From assembly GCA_040381475.1 (NCBI GenBank), contig JBEIHH010000002.1, positions 73,950 to 137,949 of the forward strand: a stretch of 64,000 nt of DNA, in the 5' to 3' direction. This document shows, one piece after another, positions 35,699-45,600 of this stretch (position 1 is its first letter; each line of letters begins with the position of its first letter). The notes beneath the pieces were generated by a model. That model did no database searches. It was not told the DNA's origin and was given only the letters and a program-made list of their open reading frames with translations. The DNA comes from JAIBBG01 sp040381475. GTDB lineage: Bacteria; Bacteroidota; Bacteroidia; Flavobacteriales_D; Sanyastnellaceae. The position numbers and the translations under genes are program-made.

Positions 35699-36790
35699 GT
35701 GTCAGAGATTATAAGAGATTTATTGGGGTGCTTTGGGACCGCATTTTTCCTTGTGTTAATTGCCACGCCCTCATTGATCAAAGTGGCGAAACTTAAGCAC
35801 CTGGTCGACGAACCTGGAGATGCACGCAAGCTTCACAGGCGTTCTATACCTACCATTGGTGGTATTATGATATTCGCAGGAACCATCATTGGTTATAGCC
35901 TTTGGTTTCCTTCGAAAGAAGGATGGATTCTGGGAACAAATTACTTCCCCATTGAAGCACTGAATGAGTTTAAATATCTCGTGGCGTGCATGTTTATCTT
36001 GTTCTTTCTCGGGTTAAAAGACGACATTATCGGCGTTTCACCTACCAAAAAACTAATTGTTCATTTGGTCGTCGGATTCATACTTGTTTACATGGCAGAT
36101 ATCCGTATCACCCAATTCTGGGGACTGTTTGAAGTGGATCAATTGCCCGAATGGCTGAGTATTACGCTTTCGCTTTTCGTCTACATAGTCATTGTGAATT
36201 CTATCAACCTGATCGATGGTGTTGACGGTCTTGCGGCCGGTGTGGGGCTGATAGCCAGCATCGCATTTGCTTTCTGGTTTTATCGCACAGGTGACCAACC
36301 CCTTGCCCTGCTTGCCATGGGTTTGGGTGGCTCTTTGCTTGGTTTTCTCATTTACAACTTTCAGCCGGCCAAATTATTCATGGGCGATTCAGGATCGCTT
36401 ATCATCGGATTGGTCTTGTTTGTTCTGGCTGTCAAAATGATTGAGTACCCGGTAAAGCGTATGCTGATTACCATGAACGCCATTCCAAAACCTGTACTTG
36501 CAATGGCGATTCTTGCCTACCCTCTAGTTGATACTCTAAGAGTTTTTATCATTCGGGCCTCCAAAGGCAAATCTCCATTTTCAGCAGATAAAAATCACAT
36601 TCACCACAAGCTCTTGTCGCTCGGATTCAGCCACAGACAAACATCTCTCATCCTCTACACTTTCTCAATTTTCATTATTCTGCTAACTTTCCTTACACCA
36701 CCCTATTCACCGAATGTGACTTTTCTCGTGGTCATGTCGGTGGCCATCCTGAGTCTGAATTCTGTGTTTCTTTTTCCCAGCAAGAAGTAA
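35699..36790 (+). CDS. WecA/MraY-type undecaprenyl-phosphate sugar-1-phosphate transferase
   Basis: 363 residues from GTG 35699, with about ten or eleven membrane segments. The three cytoplasmic motifs of the polyprenyl-phosphate GlcNAc/GalNAc-1-P family are clear: GLKDDIIGVSPTKKL (about 102-116), NLIDGVDGLAAGV, and FQPAKLFMGDSGSL. The C-terminal DKNHIHHKLLSLGFSH is the HIHH hallmark of WecA-like enzymes rather than MraY. It would start a lipid-linked glycan such as O-antigen or capsule. It closes the polysaccharide-related group. Confidence 0.9.
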   Translation: MSEIIRDLLGCFGTAFFLVLIATPSLIKVAKLKHLVDEPGDARKLHRRSIPTIGGIMIFAGTIIGYSLWFPSKEGWILGTNYFPIEALNEFKYLVACMFILFFLGLKDDIIGVSPTKKLIVHLVVGFILVYMADIRITQFWGLFEVDQLPEWLSITLSLFVYIVIVNSINLIDGVDGLAAGVGLIASIAFAFWFYRTGDQPLALLAMGLGGSLLGFLIYNFQPAKLFMGDSGSLIIGLVLFVLAVKMIEYPVKRMLITMNAIPKPVLAMAILAYPLVDTLRVFIIRASKGKSPFSADKNHIHHKLLSLGFSHRQTSLILYTFSIFIILLTFLTPPYSPNVTFLVVMSVAILSLNSVFLFPSKK

Positions 36791-36835
36791 CTGAACCTGA
36801 TACGGCTCAAGACTGGGTCCCTTGTGAAATACATC

Positions 36836-38008
36836 CTAACTGAAATTTGGAACAGCATAAGCCTTTACCATCTTGTCGTCGATGGATTTCGGAGAAAGTA
36901 TCACCAGGCGTTCCATGACATTCCGAAACTCACGGATATTGCCTGACCACTTCAACTCCTGCAATGCCTTGATTGCGCCGGCGGTGATCTCCTTCTTCGG
37001 TTGACCGTATTCTTCTGAAATCTGATTAAGAAAGTGTTCAGCGAGCATCGGAATATCTTCCTTCCTCTCATTCAGAGAAGGAACCCTGATCACAATTACA
37101 GATAATCTGTGATACAAATCTTCACGGAAATTTCCGGCTTCGATTTCTTTTCTCAGATCTTTATTCGTGGCGGCAAAGACGCGCACATTCACCTTGAAGT
37201 CTTTATCGCCACCCACGCGTGTAATCTTACTTTCCTGCAACGCACGCAAAACTTTTGCCTGAGCAGAAAGCGACATGTCGCCAATTTCATCAAGGAACAA
37301 TGTACCGTTATCCGCAAGTTCAAATTTTCCCAGTCGCGTTTTGATTGCTGACGTGAAAGAGCCTTTTTCGTGTCCGAACAATTCACTTTCAATCAACTCA
37401 GATGGTATTGCTGCGCAGTTAACTTCAATGAAGGGACCGGCAACTCTTTCGCTCTTTTCGTGCAACTGACGGGCCACCAGTTCTTTTCCTGAACCATTGC
37501 CTCCTGTGATCAATACACGCGCTTCTGTGGGCGCAACAGTATCAATCATTTTTTTGATCTCCATGATGGCAGCGCTCTCTCCGACAATCTGTGAGCCAAG
37601 CACTTTATTCACCTTTTTCCGCAATGTTTTGGTTTCCTTCTCGAGCGAATTTTGATTGGTGGCATTTCGCACTGTAACAAGTATTCGATTCAGATCCAAA
37701 GGCTTTTGAATAAAATCATAAGCACCTCTTTTCAATGCATCCACTGCGGTTTCAACACTTCCATGACCAGTGATCATCACGATGGGCGACTCAACTCCCT
37801 TCTCTTTGAGTTTGGAGAGAAGTTCTATTCCATCCATTCTGGGCATTTTGATGTCGCAAAAAATCAAGTCAAAATTTTCCTTCTCAACCACCTTCAGCGC
37901 AGCCGCGCCGTCCTCCGCTTCAGACACTTCAAATGATTCGTACTCCAGAATTTCCTTCAACGCTTTGCGGATGGCCACTTCGTCATCGATTACAAGAATT
38001 TTTGCCAT
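36836..38008 (-). CDS. NtrC-type sigma-54 response regulator without C-terminal HTH
   Basis: 390 residues. The receiver domain (1-120) has VIDDE, phospho-acceptor Asp52 (CDIKMPRMDG) and FIQKPLD. The AAA+ domain (about 140-370) has Walker A GGNGSGKE, FIEVNCAAIPSELIESELFGHEKGSFTSA (shown here only as family landmarks FIEVNCAAIP and ELFGHEKGSF), GTLFLDEIGDM and WSGNIREFRN. The sigma-54-contacting GAFTGA loop reads GSFTSA. The protein ends at residue 390 right after the AAA+ domain, with no Fis-type DNA-binding helix-turn-helix. Both departures are frequent in Bacteroidota regulators. No histidine kinase is adjacent. A TATTTTCG box is 22 bp upstream. Confidence 0.92.
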   Translation of the reverse strand: MAKILVIDDEVAIRKALKEILEYESFEVSEAEDGAAALKVVEKENFDLIFCDIKMPRMDGIELLSKLKEKGVESPIVMITGHGSVETAVDALKRGAYDFIQKPLDLNRILVTVRNATNQNSLEKETKTLRKKVNKVLGSQIVGESAAIMEIKKMIDTVAPTEARVLITGGNGSGKELVARQLHEKSERVAGPFIEVNCAAIPSELIESELFGHEKGSFTSAIKTRLGKFELADNGTLFLDEIGDMSLSAQAKVLRALQESKITRVGGDKDFKVNVRVFAATNKDLRKEIEAGNFREDLYHRLSVIVIRVPSLNERKEDIPMLAEHFLNQISEEYGQPKKEITAGAIKALQELKWSGNIREFRNVMERLVILSPKSIDDKMVKAYAVPNFS

Positions 38009-38216
38009 GGGTAATTAAAATGATTTTGTGCGAAAATAAGATCACACTGCCCATCACTGCGCTTATTGGTTACTACAACTGCTGAACGTGGATAACAACC
38101 GGAAGAACAACTCACATTGACCGAACTATGATGAACGATTTCAAAACATTGCTGAATTTCAATGATTATAAATACAGGCACTCAGGTTGCTCAAACACCT
38201 ATCAGTGCAACAGAAA

Positions 38217-38744
38217 TTAGTTCAGATCCTTCAATCTTCCGGCACTGATGAACCGTTTAGAAAAATATTCCGAATCCTGCATGACCTCCTCAATAACACC
38301 TGCCTGAACAGTTGCGTGTATCATGCTAATCCGATCGCCCTCGACCTCTTTTACAATAGCAACATGTCCAATATTCTTTTTCGAAACTTTCCTTCCTGAG
38401 AAAAAGAGCAAATCACCTGCTTTGACTCGTCTCAGTTTAATCTGCTCACAAGATGCGTAAAGCGCACCGCTGCTGTGAGGCAATTTCATACCGAATTTGC
38501 CATAAACATGCATGACAAATCCCGAGCAATCAAAAGTCTTCGGACCACAGCTGCCATAGCCATACCGGCACCCTGAAAAAGTTCCGGCATACGAAAGCAC
38601 ACTATCAATCAGATCCGTGCTTTTTAGTTCGACAACCAAAGTGTCAGCAACCGGCGAATCCGGCACATCAGAACTATCTCGCTGCGCCGACATTGTACAC
38701 ACAGCGCAAACAAGCAACAGTAAAGTATTGACTAACTTAATCAC
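38217..38744 (-). CDS. NlpC/P60-family cell-wall peptidase
   Basis: 175 residues from a GTG at 38744, with a signal sequence (hydrophobic residues 4-18). The NlpC/P60 domain (about 50-170) carries the catalytic triad: Cys73 in TFDCSGF, His127 in GHVAIV and His143 in MIHATV, plus KAGDLLFFSG. Enzymes of this kind cleave stem peptides of peptidoglycan. A consensus -7 box ends four bases before the GTG, so the mRNA is likely leaderless. Divergent from the helicase gene, 69 bp apart. Confidence 0.92.
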   Translation of the reverse strand: MIKLVNTLLLLVCAVCTMSAQRDSSDVPDSPVADTLVVELKSTDLIDSVLSYAGTFSGCRYGYGSCGPKTFDCSGFVMHVYGKFGMKLPHSSGALYASCEQIKLRRVKAGDLLFFSGRKVSKKNIGHVAIVKEVEGDRISMIHATVQAGVIEEVMQDSEYFSKRFISAGRLKDLN

Positions 38745-38748
38745 GCTG

Positions 38749-38756
38749 CAAATTTA
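38749..38756 (-). promoter_or_regulatory. -7 box 4 bp before the NlpC/P60 start
   Basis: TAAATTTG on the minus strand, exact TAnnTTTG match; four bases (CAGC) separate it from the GTG at 38744. No TTG at the expected upstream spacing. Confidence 0.45.
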
Positions 38757-38801
38757 ACGTGGTTGTTCATATCCTTTAGAGCATGACTTGAGGCCGGAAG
38801 T

Positions 38802-38809
38802 TATTTTCG
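38802..38809 (+). promoter_or_regulatory. -7-like box 4 bp before the helicase start
   Basis: TATTTTCG (TAnnTTTG with one change) lies four bases before the GTG at 38814. It sits back to back with the NlpC/P60 box on the other strand. Confidence 0.4.
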
Positions 38810-38813
38810 CGCT

Positions 38814-41153
38814 GTGAATAAGACAATAGACTTTCTGCTTGAACTGAATGACGCTCAACGCGCGGCGGCTTCTCACATGAATGGACCGTTGATGGTTATT
38901 GCCGGAGCCGGTTCAGGAAAAACCCGGGTTCTGACCTATCGTATTGCTTATCTTATTCAGCAAGGTGTAGATCCGTTTCAGATACTCGCACTTACGTTTA
39001 CCAACAAGGCTGCCAAAGAAATGAAAGCCCGTATCGGTAAACTGGTTGGTGATCACGAAGCGCGCAATATCTGGATGGGTACATTTCACTCCATTTTTGC
39101 CCGCATACTGCGCATGGAGTGTGATAAAATAAACTATCCCCGGAATTTTTCGATTTACGATACTACTGATTCCAAAAGTCTCATCCGTGATATTCTCAAA
39201 GAGATGGGTCTTGATGATAAAATCTACAAACCTGGAACTGTCTACAACAGAATTTCTGCCAGCAAAAACAACCTTGTTTCAGCACAGGATTATTGCAGCG
39301 ATGTTGAAATTCAGGCTGAAGATAAATCTGCCGGCAGGTCCAAAATGGGTGAAATATACAAGGCCTACAATTTGCGCCTCTTCAAAGCAGGAGCGATGGA
39401 TTTCGACGATCTGCTTTTTAAGACGAATGAATTGTTGCGCGACTATCCGGATGTGCTTGTAAAGTACCAGCATAAATTCCAATACATTCTGGTGGACGAG
39501 TATCAGGAGACCAACATTTCACAATATCTCATTATCAAACAGCTGGGTGCGGCATATGAAAATGTTTGTGTGGTAGGTGATGATGCTCAAAGTATTTATG
39601 CTTTCCGCGGTGCCAATATTCAAAATATTCTCAATTTCAGAAAAGACTATCCTGAATTTGCGATGTATAAACTGGAGCAAAACTATCGCAGCACCAAAAC
39701 CATTGTAGAGGCAGCAAACAGTATCATTTCAAGAAACAAGGATCAGATAAAAAAAGAAGTCTGGACAGCCAATGAAGCAGGCAATGCCATCAAAGTTCAT
39801 CGTGCTCTTACAGACAATGATGAAGGTTATTTCGTCGCCAACCAGATTTTTGCCATTCGCTCTGAAACAGGCGCAAACCCTTCACACTTTGCAATACTCT
39901 ACAGAACCAACGCTCAGAGCCGCGCATTCGAAGAAGCACTCAGAAAACTGAACATCCCATATAAAATATATGGCGGTCTTAGTTTTTACCAGCGAAAAGA
40001 AATCAAAGACCTCATCGCATATTACAGGCTTACCTGTAATCCGCATGATGAAGAATCACTGAAAAGAGTCATCAATTATCCAAAACGGGGAATCGGCGAT
40101 ACAACCATCAACAAAATCGTAGTTGGTGCAGCTGAACGTCAAATCAGTATTTGGGAAATGATCGATCGGTCGTGGGAAATCGGACTGAGCGGCGCAACCA
40201 TGCATAAGGTTGGCGAATTCGTTACACTGATCAAAAGTTTCGCAGTGCATCTGGAGAGCAAAAACGCTTACGATATCGGGCATCTTATCGCAAGTGAAAG
40301 TGGCTTGCTGAAAGAACTCTATTCCGATCGCACACCGGAAGGGGTGGCACGTTACGACAATATTCAGGAATTGCTGAATGGTATGAAGGAATTCAGTGAT
40401 AAAATCGATCCTGAATTTCCAGACACAATCAATACGCTTAGTGATTTCCTCATTGATGTTGCGTTGCTCACCGATGCAGACAATGAAGATGAAAGCGATG
40501 AAGGCAAAGTTTCACTGATGACCATTCACGCCGCAAAAGGACTCGAATTCGAATACGTCAATATTGTTGGATTGGAGGAAAATCTATTTCCATCGCAACT
40601 GAGCATCAACTCGCGCGAAGAACTTGAAGAAGAACGCCGTCTTTTTTATGTGGCGCTGACCAGAGCAGAAAAACGAGCTACGCTGAGTTACGCTCTTACA
40701 AGATACAAGTGGGGACAATTGCAGCAATGCGAGCCATCGCGTTTCATTGAGGAAATTGATGAGCAGTTCCTCGAATTACCTGCGGCCGAAAAACCTCGCG
40801 CACAGCCAAAAGCCTTCGACTTTCAAAACGAAAGAAGCAGCTTCTTTGGCAAAGACGCACCAGTGCGCAGAGCTTATCAACCGCGCGAAAAGCCAAACGA
40901 GCCTTCCACTCCTGTGGCACCTCCGGCCGGTTTCAGAAAATTGAACAATACATCAGCAGCACAAGTTTCCTCCGGTGAATATTCTCAGGCTTCTCAAATT
41001 GTCGTAGGAGCTGAAGTAATACATGAAAAATTCGGAAAAGGAAAGGTGATTCAGGTAGAAGGTGATGCACCGGATCAAAAAGCTACCATCTTTTTCCCCT
41101 CAGCAGGTCAGAAACAGCTATTGCTCAAATTCGCCAAGCTCAAAGTAGTCTGA
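38814..41153 (+). CDS. UvrD/PcrA-type superfamily 1 DNA helicase
   Basis: 779 residues from GTG 38814. SF1A motifs run in order: Q-motif LNDAQRAAA, Walker A AGAGSGKTRVL (30-40), TFTNKAAKEMKAR (motif Ia), VDEYQETN (motif II, in place of the common DEFQDTN), GDDAQSIYAFRGA (III), LEQNYRST (IV), MTIHAAKGLEFEYV (V) and YVALTRAEKR (VI). The C-terminal 100 residues form a linker and a PcrA-like tail (VGAEVIHEKFGKGKVIQVEG), the domain that contacts RNA polymerase in PcrA. It works in repair and replication-conflict resolution. The PcrB-like synthase follows 28 bp later. Confidence 0.95.
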   Translation: MNKTIDFLLELNDAQRAAASHMNGPLMVIAGAGSGKTRVLTYRIAYLIQQGVDPFQILALTFTNKAAKEMKARIGKLVGDHEARNIWMGTFHSIFARILRMECDKINYPRNFSIYDTTDSKSLIRDILKEMGLDDKIYKPGTVYNRISASKNNLVSAQDYCSDVEIQAEDKSAGRSKMGEIYKAYNLRLFKAGAMDFDDLLFKTNELLRDYPDVLVKYQHKFQYILVDEYQETNISQYLIIKQLGAAYENVCVVGDDAQSIYAFRGANIQNILNFRKDYPEFAMYKLEQNYRSTKTIVEAANSIISRNKDQIKKEVWTANEAGNAIKVHRALTDNDEGYFVANQIFAIRSETGANPSHFAILYRTNAQSRAFEEALRKLNIPYKIYGGLSFYQRKEIKDLIAYYRLTCNPHDEESLKRVINYPKRGIGDTTINKIVVGAAERQISIWEMIDRSWEIGLSGATMHKVGEFVTLIKSFAVHLESKNAYDIGHLIASESGLLKELYSDRTPEGVARYDNIQELLNGMKEFSDKIDPEFPDTINTLSDFLIDVALLTDADNEDESDEGKVSLMTIHAAKGLEFEYVNIVGLEENLFPSQLSINSREELEEERRLFYVALTRAEKRATLSYALTRYKWGQLQQCEPSRFIEEIDEQFLELPAAEKPRAQPKAFDFQNERSSFFGKDAPVRRAYQPREKPNEPSTPVAPPAGFRKLNNTSAAQVSSGEYSQASQIVVGAEVIHEKFGKGKVIQVEGDAPDQKATIFFPSAGQKQLLLKFAKLKVV

Positions 41154-41169
41154 AGTCATTGACTATCCC

Positions 41170-41177
41170 TATTTTTG
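41170..41177 (+). promoter_or_regulatory. -7 box 4 bp before the GGGP-synthase start
   Basis: TATTTTTG matches TAnnTTTG exactly and is followed after four bases by the GTG at 41182. A CTG rather than a TTG lies 18 bp upstream. Confidence 0.45.
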
Positions 41178-41181
41178 GAAA

Positions 41182-41928
41182 GTGACATCTTTTTACGAAA
41201 TATTACGGAGTGCGCGACAGAACGGTAAAAAGTTACTGGCGGTGCTGATCGATCCCGATAAAATGTCTGATAAACATCGCTTGTCGGAATTACTTGGAAT
41301 CATTCGTCATTCGCATGTCGATTTTATCCTCATCGGAGGCAGTTTGCTCACTGAAGATCATTTCGAAGATTGTGTAAAGTTTGTCAAAGCAGAAAGCAAT
41401 TTGCCTGTGGTACTATTTCCCGGAAGCCCCGCGCAGATAAGCAATCATGCCGACAGCATCCTTCTGCTCTCTCTCATTTCAGGCAGAAATGCCGACCTCC
41501 TCATTGGCCAGCAAGTGGTTGCTGCACCAAGGCTTAAAAAGTCATCACTTGAAATAATACCGACTGGCTATATGCTGGTCGATTGCGGTAGATCGACTAC
41601 TGCTTCATACATCAGTCAGACTTTTCCAATGCCATGGAACAAACCGGAAATTGCAGTAGCCACAGGAATGGCAGGTGAGATGCTGGGCATGAAATGCCTC
41701 TATCTTGATGGTGGCAGTGGTGCCGACAAACCAGTAAGTGGCGAAATGATCCGCGCCGTCAGGGAAGAGACCTCAGTCCCCTTAATCGTTGGCGGGGGTA
41801 TCCGAAATGAAGACGAAGCGTTCCATGCCTGGAATTCCGGGGCCGACCTTGTGGTCATAGGCACTGCCTTCGAAAATGAGCCGGAATTGTTGTTCTCGAT
41901 AGTATCACAACGATTATTTAAATCCTGA
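41182..41928 (+). CDS. Geranylgeranylglyceryl phosphate synthase family protein (PcrB-like)
   Basis: 248 residues from GTG 41182. It has a TIM-barrel of the GGGPS/PcrB family, which joins glycerol-1-phosphate to a long prenyl diphosphate. Markers: AVLIDPDK near the start, FILIGGSLLTEDHF, VLFPGSPAQIS, LLSLISGRNADLLIGQQV, IPTGYMLVDCG, LYLDGGSGADKPV and the phosphate-binding PLIVGGGIRN and ADLVVIGTAFE. By length and motifs it belongs with the larger archaeal-like form known from Bacteroidota rather than the 225-residue Bacillus PcrB. The product lipid in this phylum is not well understood. It lies directly behind the PcrA-type helicase. Confidence 0.9.
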   Translation: MTSFYEILRSARQNGKKLLAVLIDPDKMSDKHRLSELLGIIRHSHVDFILIGGSLLTEDHFEDCVKFVKAESNLPVVLFPGSPAQISNHADSILLLSLISGRNADLLIGQQVVAAPRLKKSSLEIIPTGYMLVDCGRSTTASYISQTFPMPWNKPEIAVATGMAGEMLGMKCLYLDGGSGADKPVSGEMIRAVREETSVPLIVGGGIRNEDEAFHAWNSGADLVVIGTAFENEPELLFSIVSQRLFKS

Positions 41929-41987
41929 GTTACATCCGTTGAATTGATGGGCGCGAGTTTCATGTGATATAAAAGCAATTTTGACCT

Positions 41988-41995
41988 TAGTTTTG
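41988..41995 (+). promoter_or_regulatory. Possible -7 box of the haaO gene
   Basis: TAGTTTTG matches TAnnTTTG and lies 15 bp before ATG 42011. It supports the shorter reading frame, since it sits inside the upstream open part. No TTG at -33. Confidence 0.42.
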
Positions 41996-42010
41996 GTTAA
42001 AAATTTGATC

Positions 42011-42538
42011 ATGATCAGAAAACCATTCAATCTCAAGCATTGGATCGAAGAAAACCGGAACCTGCTTAAACCACCGGTAAACAATAAAAATCTTTACAAA
42101 GAAGCCGGCGATTACATCATCATGATCGTAGGAGGTCCGAACGCTCGAAAAGATTATCACTACAATCAAACGGAAGAACTCTTCTACCAGCTTGAAGGTG
42201 ATATTGAAGTGGGCATTCAGGAAAACGGAAAAGCCGTGGATGTTGTCATCCGTGAAGGCGACATGTTTCTTTTACCGGCAAATGTTCCCCACCAGCCAAG
42301 AAGGGGTCCAAATACAGTCGGCCTCGTGATCGAATGCAAACGTGACGACAGGAATCTTGAAGACGGACTTCAATGGTATTGTGAAAATTGTAACAACCTT
42401 TTGCACGAATACAAATTCATACTTCACGATGTAGAAAAAGATTTCCTTCCGAGGTTCAAAGAATTTTATTCAAACGAAAAATTGCGCACGTGCAATAAGT
42501 GTGGAACCGTCATGGCTACTGATCCGCGATTCATTTAA
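42011..42538 (+). CDS. haaO: 3-hydroxyanthranilate 3,4-dioxygenase
   Basis: 175 residues from ATG 42011 (a TTG at 41981 would add 10 residues). A cupin enzyme that opens the ring of 3-hydroxyanthranilate on the way to quinolinate and NAD. Iron ligands appear as His50 and Glu56 in DYHYNQTEELFYQLEG and His94 in VPHQPRR. The C-terminal rubredoxin-like iron site of the bacterial type is complete: WYCENCNN (Cys124, Cys127) and RTCNKCGTV (Cys161, Cys164). It belongs to the same pathway as kmo at 27632 but is about 13 kb away and on the other strand. Confidence 0.95.
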   Translation: MIRKPFNLKHWIEENRNLLKPPVNNKNLYKEAGDYIIMIVGGPNARKDYHYNQTEELFYQLEGDIEVGIQENGKAVDVVIREGDMFLLPANVPHQPRRGPNTVGLVIECKRDDRNLEDGLQWYCENCNNLLHEYKFILHDVEKDFLPRFKEFYSNEKLRTCNKCGTVMATDPRFI

Positions 42539-42615
42539 TTGAACCAAATCCATTGCGCTCAGCGCAACCAATTGCTCGGACAAGCAGTCTTGTTATCATA
42601 ACAACCTCTTAATCA

Positions 42616-45600
42616 ATGGACAACCAACTAAAAAAGCTCTTCTGTGCAATTCTAATTTGCTGCATTCAGTTCACAATTGCCAGCACAGCCATTTCGCAGG
42701 CATGCGCCTCATTTGATTTTGAACCAACCCCCAACAACGGCTACATCTTGTTTCCCACTGTTCCTGAGATTGGGCAGTTTGGAGGTGACCCCCAATGGAC
42801 AATCACAGTTCAACCGCTTGGAACGACAGTTCAAACAGGAACCGAACTATTGCTCGATGCGCAGACTCTGCAAATACTGTCCATGACAGAAGGAGCTGAA
42901 ATCTGCTTCACTTGGGGACAAGACAATACTGAATGCCCTTTCAGCTTTTGCAATACAATTACCTATAGTTTGGCAAATGGCCTGCAATTTGTGTCTTCCG
43001 AACCCATTTGCAATCCTTCTTTCACCGTGGTTCCGGGTGAAAATGGCAATTATGAATTCAACAACACAAGCACTGCTAACGCCGGGCCTGTTGAATACAC
43101 TTGGTATTTCGGTGACGAGTCGCCTGCTCAGAGCGGAGCCTTTGCTTCACATCAATACGAATCATCAGGCAGTTACGATGTGTGTCTGATAATGATGGTC
43201 TATTCCGAAAACGAAATGGTTTGTGCATCTGAATTCTGCCAAACACTAAATATTGAACTACCGGTGACTGATTGCGAACCGGGATTCTATCCCTTCACCA
43301 TTGATATCACCACATGCTGCGAAGTTCAATTTACCAATTACGCAGTGTATAGCATCACCGGAACGAATAACAATTTCGATTTCTTCGGTGGAATTGATTT
43401 AACCACACAACCGGCAACATACACTGACCTTATTTGTATTCCAACTGGTTGCTATGAAATTCAGTTCGATTATAGTGGGATGAATCAAATGGTGGAGCAG
43501 ACCGAAAGCATTGAATATGGCTCTCCGAATATGACAAATCTGCAGGTGATAGAACTTTATGAAGGCCTGCCATGGAATTCAACTTTCTGTATTGAAGGTG
43601 AGCAGACCAACTGTCCTGAATTCATTCTCTCGGAATCTTTTAATTGCAGCTCTTACTACTTTGGAATCGAGGGAGTCGATAGCGGGGAAGTTACCTGGAA
43701 TTTCGGCGATGATTCACCGCCTGCTTATGGCGGCCTTGCGAATCATGTGTTCGAAGAAAACGGAGTCTACATAGTTACAGCAGAATATACTTCAGCGTTC
43801 TGTCCGAATGGCGCTACGTTGATATACACTGTGGAAGTTGAATGTGCTACTGGCGGTTGCCCGGAAGAAATTTTCGCTGATGCCCCCAATACCTGCGGTC
43901 AGTTTGTCTTTTTCGTGAGCGATGCAGGTCCGAATGCTCAGGTGGTTTGGAATGCCGGCGATGGTTCGCAACCATTCACAACTTCAGGAGAATTCCTGCA
44001 CACTTATGAAGAAGCAGGTATCTACGAAGTATGCGCAATGGTGTATTCGCCGCAGTGCTTGGAAGGCAATGAAATATGCACTTCAATCATCGTTGAAGAA
44101 TGTAATAATGTGGAATGCCCGACATTCATCAACTCTGAAAATATCGATTGCAACACTTTGGTATTTAATATCAACGATGATAACGTTGGCCACGCGTACT
44201 GGAATTTCGGCGATGGCGTGGATGATTACTATTATCAGGGAAATCCTCAACACAGCTACGAAGAGAATGGAGTTTATATCGTGACTGCAGAGTATTTCGG
44301 ACCGGGATGCCCTGATGGAATCACATTGATCTACACGATTGTTGTTGAATGTGGCGATGAGAATTGTCCTGATGAAATTATCATCACACCGGGTGAATTG
44401 TGCCATCAATTCGTTTTTGAAGTGAACAACTGGGGACCTTCTCTCTATGGCGATATCCTTTGGAATTTCGGTGACAATGAAGGCTCTGGACAGAATGAGT
44501 TTTTACACATGTATCTGGAGCCCGGCAATTTTGAAGTTTGCGCTGAAGGAGCTACAGACCTTTGCCCATCGGGATTCTCAATCTGTGTACCACTCGAAGT
44601 AGAAGCATGCGGGGGTGATGTAACCGACGATGGATGCCCTGATTATATCTGGGCGTATCCTCTCACCGAATGCGGACTATGGCATTTCGAAGCTGGTGAA
44701 TTTGATGTTGCTGAAGAAAGTGTTCTCTGGAATTGGGGCGACGGAACTTATTCTGATGGCAACACCATCATGGACCATCAGTATACCGAAGACGGTTTGT
44801 ATATCGTTGAGCTTACATACTCAAGTGCCAATTGTGATGAATACACGATTATTTATACCATCGAAGTCAACGTATGTGAAACAAATGACTGCCCTGAAGA
44901 AATCTGGAGTGGCGCGGGCGAGGATTGCGGAATAATGCTCTTTGAAGCGGGTGGATTTGTTGAAGGTGAAGAATTCGTTTGGTACTTCGGTGATGGAAAT
45001 TCTCAAGAAGGTGGTCACTTCATCACACATGAATTCGAGGAACCAGGCACATACACTGTATGCTGTACGTTCAGCAATTTGAATTGTGGATTCGGTCAAC
45101 TTTGCACAACGGTAGTAGTTGAAGAATGTAATTCTAGCTGCACTGATGTGGTTATTGGTTTGGACAGCTATGTCAATGAAGGCGGAACTCCTGCGATTTA
45201 TTACAGCCTCATGAATAGCAGCGAAGAAATCATTGCTTCCGGAGAAGTAGGATATACAGTATCCGATCCTTTCTTTGATATGATGCATTGCCTTCCTGAT
45301 GGTTGTTATTATCTCACTGTAGACAATAACAACCCGATCACAATTGGTGAAGGATTCAATGTATTCATCATGCAGGGTAATAACAATCTGATGGAAGATG
45401 CCGAGATCGTTTATCAGGACAATATTTCATTCACCATTCTATTCGGAGTTAACTCAAATTGTGGCAACTCTGAAGTCTGCGAAGCTTCTTTTGAGGCTAT
45501 TTATACAAACTCGCCTGGTCATATTGAATTCATCAACAACTCGGTTTATGACGGCAATGCCGAGTTCCTATGGAGCTATGGCAATGGCGAAACAAGTGAC

